A DNA stretch of 26,652 nt from CAIOSQ01 sp044359885 (GTDB lineage: Bacteria > Pseudomonadota > Alphaproteobacteria > CACIAM-22H2), in assembly GCA_044359885.1 (NCBI GenBank), contig JBIKLI010000020.1, positions 1-26,652 on the forward strand, in the 5' to 3' direction. This document shows, piece after piece, positions 17,401 through 26,400 of this stretch. Each line of letters begins with the position of its first letter. The stretch's first letter is position 1. Under the pieces are notes generated by a model. It searched no databases. It was not told the DNA's origin and worked only from the letters and a program-made list of their open reading frames with translations. The translations under genes were made by a program, and so were the position numbers.

Positions 17401-20400
17401 GATCCTGTCGTTGGCGGCGGTGCCGTTGATCGGATCCTTGTCGTCGTCCGGGTTGGACAGCGTGCGGGTCGCGTGGCGGTCCGTGGTCTCGTCGAGTTTG
17501 GTGAAGATCGATTCGAGGCGGCGGTCGCCGGCCTCGGCCAGCGAGAAGCCGATCCGGCCGTGATCGCCCAGCACGATGTTGCGGCTGCCCTGGGCATCGG
17601 TCGCCAGGATCTCGTCGCTGCCGCGGCCGCCGAGCACGACATTGCTGCCCTGGCCCAGCCGGATGTCGTCGTCGAACCCGCCCGACAGGTCGGTCATGTA
17701 GGACGCGGCGTCGCCGGTCTCGGCGACCAGCGTGAGACGCTCGACCGCTTCGAGCTCGAATCGGCCGACATCGCCGAAGACCAGATTGTCGCCGTCGCCG
17801 AGGACGATGGTGTCGTCGCCATGGCCGCCGATCACGACCTGCCGGCCGTCGAGCCCGACGATGCGGTCGTCGCCGCCGTCGAAATCGGTGAAGCCGGGAT
17901 CGACGCGCCCGGAGACCAGCTGGCCCTCGGTGTCGATCGTCAGGCGCGCATAGTCGCCGATCACCGTGTCGTCGGCCAGCCCGTCGCCCTGCCCCGCATG
18001 GATCTGGTCGCCGCCCCCGGATCCCATGAGGATGTCGTTGCCTTCGCCGCCGAAGAGATATTGCGTACCGGCGAAGCCGTCGGTCTGCAGCTTCTGGTTC
18101 TGGATCGTGGTGCCGATCCAGGTCCATTCGCGCGACGGCAGCGTGGTCCACGCGGCCTGGGTCTGGCTCGAGCCGGCGGCCTCGACGGCGCGCGGCTGCG
18201 CCTCCGCGGTCAGGAACAGCGTGTCCGCGACCAGCAGGTTGTTCCCGCCGATATCGGCGAGCACGTCCTCGCCCTGCATGCCGAGGACGATGTTGTCGCG
18301 CCGGTCGCCGACCAGGACGTCGTCGCCCTGGCCGCCGATGATGTCGTGGAAGGCGCGGACCGTGACGGCGTTCGCCGCGGCGCTGAAGCGGCTGGCGCTG
18401 GCGATCGTCGTCGGATCCGCGCCGACCGGCAGTTCGAAGCCTGGCGGCACGGCGTAGGCCGCACCGCTGGTGTTGACGCTGACGCCGGTCGTGTAGCGCG
18501 ACAGGTCGAGGATGTTGCGTGTCCCCGCGCGCTCGAGGCCGCTGTTGAGGCTGGCGCCGCGCTCGGGGCCGCCGATGACGCTGCCGGTCAGCGCCGCGGC
18601 GTTCTCGAACAGGAAGACGTCGCTGTTGACGCCGCCGACGACGTTCTCGACGCCGACGAACCGGAACAGCTTGTCGCCGTAGGTGTTTTCGCCCCCGTTC
18701 GCCTTGCCCGTCGACGCGTTGGTGACGACGCCTTCGTCGAGCCCGACCCCCTTGGTCAGGACGCTGTCGCCGAGCTTGGCCTGCGCGGGCTTGGCCAGCG
18801 TATCGACGATCTCCTGCGCGTCGTCGCCGACATTCGACACATGGACATGCAGCTTCGTCGTCTCGAAGGACATGTCGATGCGGTCGGCGTCGGTCGCCGA
18901 GCCGACGAGCAGTCCAAGCTCGGTCGCCGCCGAATAGCCGACGCGGTTGGCGCCGGCCGTCGCCACGCGGTTGAAGCTGTCGAGCGTGATGCCCGCGGTG
19001 GAGGACGAGAAGTCGAAGACGTTCGCGGCGCCGTTGGGATTGGCGTCGTCGACCGTCGCGGTGCCCCAGTTCCCGAGGAAGCGATAGGCGTCGGCGCCGG
19101 CGCCGCCGCCCATCGTCGAGGTGCCGGCGCGCGCGACAAGCAGGTCGGCGCCGGCCCCGCCGCGCATCGTCGTGGTCGCGGTTCCGCCGATCAGAACGTC
19201 GCTCTGGCCGCCGCCGATCAGTTCTTCCTTGCCCTCGGCGCCGACCAGCACGATCGGGATCGTGGACAGGGCCGAGGCGTCGACCTTGTCGTTGCCCTTG
19301 CCGGTATAGCCGACGATGCGCTTGACGCCGGAGTAGTTGCGCGTGAATTCCTTGCCGCCCAGCGTCGCGGTGATCTCGACTTCGCCGCCGCCCAGTTCCT
19401 TGATGACGAAGGTCTCGTCGCCGTCCTCGACGTTGCGGTACTTGCGGTCGCGCGCCTGGCGGTCGATGACGATCGGCGCGACCTTGCCCGTGCTGTCGAC
19501 GGAGGAGACGACATCCGGGATCACCAGCCGGTCGCCGGTGAAGGATCCCATATGGAGCACATAGGTCCCGTCGCCGTCATCGTCCGAGGCCAGGATCGGC
19601 AGGCAGGGCGTCGGCGTCCAGTTGAGGGTGAAGAGCTCGATGTTGAAGAACTCGGTCTCGTACACGGTCACCCAGGCGATCAACGCTCTAAGCTCGATCT
19701 CGAGTCCGGCGAAGAGCGAGGCCGTGAGGCTCGCCTCGACGATGTTCAGCGGATTGCAGAGCAGGGCGTCGGCGATCTCCTTGAGCCGGAACTTGCCGTC
19801 GCGCGCGCCCGGTCCTTCCTCGTCCCAGAAATCGAGCGTGCCGACCAGCTTCACGCCGGCAAAGAGCGAGGCGCGGATGATGAAGGCGTCGAGCGCCGCG
19901 TAGATGGCCAGCGTCGCGGTCAGCTTGATCTCCGGCAGGTCGACGCCGTTGACGATGTTGTCGCTGACATAGAAGCCATCGAAGATGTCGAGCACGTTGC
20001 CGGTGTCGATGAACTTCATGATGCCGGTCGTGTCGAAGCCCAGCGTCAGGGCGACCTCGACCTTGAGACCGCCCCTGAACCCGACCTCCACCGTCGGCCA
20101 GGAGTAGATCGGGAACCCGATCTTGAAGCCGACATCGACGCCCAGGTTGGGCGGCGTGAAGGTGACCAGATCGACCGGCTTGCCCATGAGCAGATCGAGG
20201 ACCAGGGCCGGCTTCTGCAGCAGCGGGATCTTGAAGGCGTTGTTGGGGTTGTTCATCTTGCTGAGGAAGCCCTTCACGCCCGAGCTGCTCGGCGCAGCCG
20301 GCGTGTCCCCGCCCGTCGCCCCGTCGCCCGGCGTCGATCCGCCGCCCGCCGGCGGCGCACCCGTGCCGCCCTTCGGCGCCATCGGGTTGTCGAGCGCGCT

Positions 20401-23400
20401 GTCGATGTCGTTGGTCGCGCCGGTCAGCGACGCGCCCTTGCGGTTGCTGGAATCGCGCGCGTCGCCGGTCAGCAGGAACACCCGGCCGATCGGAATGATC
20501 AGCCCGCCCGCGTCGACCGGGATCGAGTTGAACAGGTCGATCATCGTCACGAAGGCCTTGATGAACTCGATCTGCTTGTTGCCGCGGCCCAGCTCGGTGG
20601 CGAGGTCGAGCAGCGTCATCGGCCGGCCGGTGACCTGTTCGATGCCGGGGATCGGCGTCGTCAGGCCGTCGATGATCGGCTGAAGCGGCTTGGTGATCTT
20701 CTGGATCTCCGACACGATCGGCGCCAGGAAGTCGGCGAAGAAGCTGCCGACATCGAGGCCGAGATCGGTGATCCAGATCGTGGTCTTCGGAACGAAGAGC
20801 TTCTCGAAGTCGGAGGCGTTGGCCGCGGGCGCCTTGTAGGCCCAGGCGAGATGGAAATCGGCGATCAGCCGCGGGAAGGAGCGGCTGCCCTCGATCGACA
20901 GGTCGAGACCGAAATTGGCCTGGGCCCGCGCGTTGAATTCCGAGACGAACTTGTCCTTGAACTTGCCGGTGGTCAGTTCGCCGAAGGTCATGCGCCCGTC
21001 GCCGTTCGGATCGACCATGTCGATCGCGAACTCGCCGTGGAACCAGGTGCGCGAGCTGATCGTGTTGCCCTTGTAGTTGAACAGATTGGTCGTGTGTTCC
21101 GTCTCGCCGTCGGTGCCGACGACCTTGCCGCTCCAGTCGTCGGTGATCTTGCCCCGCAGGAAGAAGATGTTGGCGGTCAGCGACGCCGGGGTCTCGGCGT
21201 CGGGGCCGGTCAGATAGGCGTCGAAGCTGATCGAGATCTCCTTGACCGGGGTCTCGATGGTCCAGGGATTGTCGATGTCCGGGTTCTTCAGCGGATCCTG
21301 CGCGTAATCGACTCCGTTGATGTTGGTCGCCGTGTACTCGCCGTCGCCGAGGCCCGCGTTGGCCGGCATTTCGGAGACCAGATAGAGGCCGTCGGTCAGG
21401 TTGACGCCGAAGCCGAAATAGAAATCCCAGCCGAGGCTGAGGCCGATGCCGCCGTCGACGGCGAGGTTGAGGCCGGGCAGGCCGATGTCGAAGGACAGGT
21501 CGACGTCGCGCTCGAGCAGGCTCTGCCCGAGATGCATGCGGAACTGCAGCGATCGCGCGTCGTTGAGCGCGGTGCGCCCGGACATCGTGTCGACGATGTC
21601 GCCGCCCTTCTTGCCGTTCGCGCGCTGGTCGTTGCTCGTCCCGGCGAGCGTGTAGCCCAGCCGCTGGCCGTTGGTCAGCCCGGCGGTCCCCATCGCCAGG
21701 AACTCGACGACGATGTCGTCGGCCGTCACCAGCCCGTCGCCGTTGTAGTCCTTGAGGTAGTTGAGGAAGGGGTTGTCGCCCCGCGACTGGTCCCCGAATA
21801 GCCACTGGTCGTAGGACAGCGGATTGACCCGGCCGTCGGCGTTCGTGTCCTCGGTGAAGACGTCGAACATCGCCATGCGCAGCGCGTTCTCCATCCCGCC
21901 ATAGGTCCGGACATTGGCGGCGATGAATTCCGAGATCTTCGCGATCACCCCGGTGCGGAAGTCGCCGACGAATTGCGCGCCCTTGGCCAGTTGGTCGCCG
22001 ATCAGCGGCAGGTTGATCGAGGTCAGGGCGTCGAGCGTGTCCTGGATGCCCTTGAGCGCGAGATCCAGCCCGTCGACCACGATCGACGGGTCGCGGATCA
22101 TGCGGATCAGCGGGTTCCTCAGCGCCAGCGCGCTCGACAGCAGGCCGAAATCGGGGATCTCGTAGTTGATGATCTTGGTCGGGTCGACGACGCCGCCTTC
22201 GATCTTGTGCGAGGTCACGGCCTGGCCGCTCGCCAGCGCGGTGATCAGCCTGACGATGTCGATCTGGACGCTGAGATCGCCCACCCCGATCGGGTTGGTG
22301 ACATCCCTCGAGATCAGCTTCGTGCTCTGCGCCAGCTTGAAGATGTCGTTGGGCAGCTGGACGAAGACCGGCAGGTCGATCTCGGCCGTGCCGGTGACCT
22401 TCGCGTCGAGGTCGCGGAAGATCGCGCCCAGCGCGCTGGCCTTCAGGCCGGTGTCGTCGACCGAGACCGAGACCGCCTTGCCGTTGAGGTCGCGTCCGCC
22501 GAACGTGATCTTGAACCCGCCGAGATCGGCGTCCGCGATCACGTTGATCCCCGCATAGCCGGGCTTGAAGGCGCCGTTGAGCCGCGCCTGAAGGGTCTGC
22601 GCGTCGATGTCGTAGGCGAGGCCGGTCGCGACATAGTCGGTCGTGCCGACGCGGAACTTCAGATCGAACGTCCCGCCCGTGCCGCCGACCACCGTCACGC
22701 GGCTGATCGTGAACCCGCCGCCGCCGCCCGACTTGACGGGAATGACCTCGACCTTGCCGCGCTGGGTCAGCTTGTCGTCGCCGCCGTCCAGCGGATCGAT
22801 GGGCTTGCCGGCCAGCGATCCCGCGAATTCCAGATCCCAGCCGTCCTGCGGCTTGCCGGCGGTGTGCGCCGTGCCCGTGACGACCGCGCCGGCGATCGCG
22901 TTGGGACCGCTGGTCAGCGCCGTCTGGACGGCTGCCGCCACCTTCGCGGCATCGACGCCGTCCATCGCGATGTCGGCCGTCTTGTAGGTCTTGCCGTCGA
23001 TGCGCGCGGTCAGCGTGAAGCTGCCGCCCGTTCCGGAGGGCACGGACACCCATTGGCGCGTGTTGACGATCCCGAGCTCGACCTCCCCGGCCCCGTCCAC
23101 CTTCAGGCCATGGCCGGTCACGGCGATCGTCTTGCCGGCGAAGGACGGGCCGGCGAAGAGCAGCTTGTAGCCCTTCGTCGGATCGGCGACGTCGAGCGCG
23201 GTCGCGGTCACCGTTCCGTTGAGCGCCTTGAGCCCGAACAGCACGGCATCCTGCACCGCAGCCTGCACGGCCGCCGCGTCGTTGCTGCGCCCCAGCGCCG
23301 CGGTGTCGAAGCGGTCGGCCCCGACCTGGATGGTCAGACGATAGGCCTCGTCGTTCGTCGTCGCCGGGTCGTCGGCGGGCAGCGCCACGGTCACGAGCGG

Positions 23401-26400
23401 GCCGGCCGCGGTGCCCGAGAAGGCAGGCGCCGAGTTCCACTGGATCGCCAGCGTGTCGCCGGTCTGCAGCGTCCGGACCGCCACCGCCGTCGACAGGTAA
23501 TGGCGGCCATCGCCCTGGCCGACGGCGCCGTTGGGCTCGTCCATCAGGTAGATGCCGGCGGCGATGTCGAGTTCGGCGGTCCCCTTGATCGTCTGGCCGC
23601 CGCGCTGACCCGATGTCTTCAGCGCGAAGGCGCCCAGCGACGCCTTGAAGTCGAGATCCTGGCCGTCGACGTTCAGGCCCAGCTCGACATAGGTGCCGTC
23701 GTCGAACGTCGTCGGCGTCTGGTTGTCGTTGAAGTCGTAGACGAACATCTCGCCCGAGCCGAGATCGATGCCCATGGCGAGATTGACCACGGCGGTCGAC
23801 TTGACGACGAGATTGGCGCTGCCGCCGACGAGGTTGCCGAGGCTGCCCAGCCCCAGCGCGGCCAGGTCGAGGACGACCGGATAGGTCTGGTCGAGCAGCT
23901 CGATCCGGTAGGGGATGTTGATCGCCAGCGCGTTCGACCGCGCGTCGTAGTCGATCGACACCCCGAAGACGTCCGGCCGCGCGGGGTCGTAGATCGGCAC
24001 CCCGAAGCTTTCCGCCAGCACCGTGCGCAGCTGGGCGATGCCCTTGCCCGGGTTGCTGCTCATCGCGTCGATCGCATGCGCCAGGTCGGAGGCGATGTCG
24101 AACAGGTCGTTGACGCTCTTGTCGATGATCGGGATCGGCTGGTTCAGGAAGCTGAAGGTCTCGAACTGGCTGAGGAGCCGCGACGCCAGCCGCAGCCCGT
24201 CGATGATCGACACCCAGGACAGGTTCCGGAAGCCGGTCAGGGCATCGGCACCGATCACGCGCACATCGACCGCCTCGGCCAGCGACGAGACCCCGCGCCA
24301 CACGTCGATGATCGGGACCGAGACCTCGATCCGCGGATTGACGTCGGGCGGCAGCAGGCTGAGCCCGCCGGCGTCGACGGTGATCTGGTCGATCGTCAGG
24401 CTGGCCGTGGGCTGGCTGCCGGGCGTGTAGTTGTAGTCCGTGAAGGCGACATCGGTGAGGTAGTCGCCGACCAGGCGCCGCCCGTCCACCGCCATCGCCA
24501 CGTTCGCCGGCGCGACGAAGGCAAGCACCGAGCCGTCGGAGCCGGAGATCTTCGTCCCGCTGGTCGTGAAGCGCGCGCCGGTCGTGACGAAGCCATGGCC
24601 GCGGATCGCGGCGGGCACGTCGTTGGCGGTGCCGGAGGTCGCGAAATTGTAGTCGTCGATCGCCTTGACGATCGCGGCGTTCACGTCGGTCGCCAGATCG
24701 GCGACGGAGGTGTTGTTGCGCGTGTCCTCCGCGGCGACCCGGACGGACAGCTTCACCGGCTTGCCCGCATTCAGCGTCGGTGCCGTGAGGGTGACCGCCA
24801 GCCCGACATCCTCCGCCAGCTGCCCGGCCGAGGGTCCGGCCGGCACGCCGGTCAGGACCTTGGTGCGCGCGGCGACGGCGGCGCCCGAGGCGGCGATCGA
24901 GACAGCCCCCTGCATGCCCAGCGTGTCCTGCCGCAGCCTCGCGGCATCGAGCAGGTCGCCGATATAGACGCGCCCGCCGGCCTCGCCGTCCTTGCCGTCG
25001 CGCAGCTGCACGTTGACGCCGGCTTCGATGCCGGCCTCCAGCCGGCCCATCGCCAGTTCCAGGAAGCCGATCTTTCCGGTCGCCGAGAACTCGGGCACGC
25101 CGATCTTCAGCCGCCCCCCCAGGAACGCGTCCTCCAGGAACAGCGACACGCCGTCCGACTTGATCAGGTCGTTGGGAACGAAGCCGAGCTGGCGGACCAG
25201 CGGATCGGCATCGGCGACCTTGATGAGCAGATTGGCGATGACCTCGCCCTTGGTCTGGAAGGCCAGGACCGTGCGCCCGCTGCCCAGGGTCACGACCTCC
25301 GCCGACAGGACATCGCCCAGGGACTGCACCTTGCCGGCGAGCGGTCCCAGCTTCGCGGGATCGGTGATCGCCGCGAAGGCCGCGTTGAAGTCGGCGGCAA
25401 GATCAGCGACCGAGGCGTTGTTGTCGAAATCGGTCTTGGCGATCGCGACACGGATCGCGTCGTCCTTCGTATCGGCGGTCAGGTTCGATCGGTCGTCGGC
25501 GCCGTCGACGACGAGGTCGAAGACGACGCCGGCCGAAAGCTGGCCGTTCGTGGGCAAGGTCACCGCGACGCCGCTGGGCGTCTTCGACTGCTTGGCAAGA
25601 CCCAGAACGCGCGCCGTGTCGGCATCCGGGGTCACCGTGATGGTCCCGACAGTCGACCCGTAGCCGACGAATTCGATCTGCGGCTTGCCCGAGACCGTCG
25701 CCGCGCGCGCCAGCAGCGCATCGCCCAGCTTCGCATAGCCGAGCTTCGCGAGGGCGCCATTGGGGACGACGGAGATCGTGGCCAGCTTGGCGTTGAAGTC
25801 CGCGATCAGGTCGTTCAGTCCGGTATTGGTCTCCTGGTCGGCCGCGGGCACGACGACGCTGTATCGGTCCGAGCCGAACTGGACGGTCAGCTTCGCGTCG
25901 GCGCCATCCCCGCCGTCGCGGACCGGATCCACAGACGCCGAACCGCCCGTCAGCGCGCTCTTGTCCAGCGTCATCGGCGCAAGGTTCCGCCCGGCGAGCG
26001 ATCCGACGAACTCGACCTTGAGGACGCTGCTGCCGGCCGCCTTCGTCACCACGACATCGGCGCCCGCGACCCCGGACCCGGCGAGGGCATCGAGCAGCGC
26101 CGTGCGCAGCGCGGCCGCGGGGGCGTTCCAGGCGACCCACGCCGTCGTCACGCTGTTCTCGTCCACCGCCACGGTCAGCTTGTAGTTGCCCGCCGTCACG
26201 CCGGTCAGGTTGACGCCCTGGATCTCGTTCGCAAGGGTCTCCGCCTTGACCTTGCCGGCGAACTGGCCGAGGCCGCCCGGGAGGTTGGAGGTGAACAGCG
26301 CCTGGCCCACGCTGCCGCCCTGGATCCTGAAATTCTCCGGCTTGTCGAAATCGATGCCGATCGTGGTCGTGAAGTCGACCTGGCCGTTCAGCGCCAGCGT

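Noticed and set aside
16372..21801. 1,809-codon plus-strand frame opposite the giant gene
   Set aside because: It is a mirror of the repetitive, GC-biased minus-strand gene, rich in Arg, Ala, Val and Asp with no domain signature.
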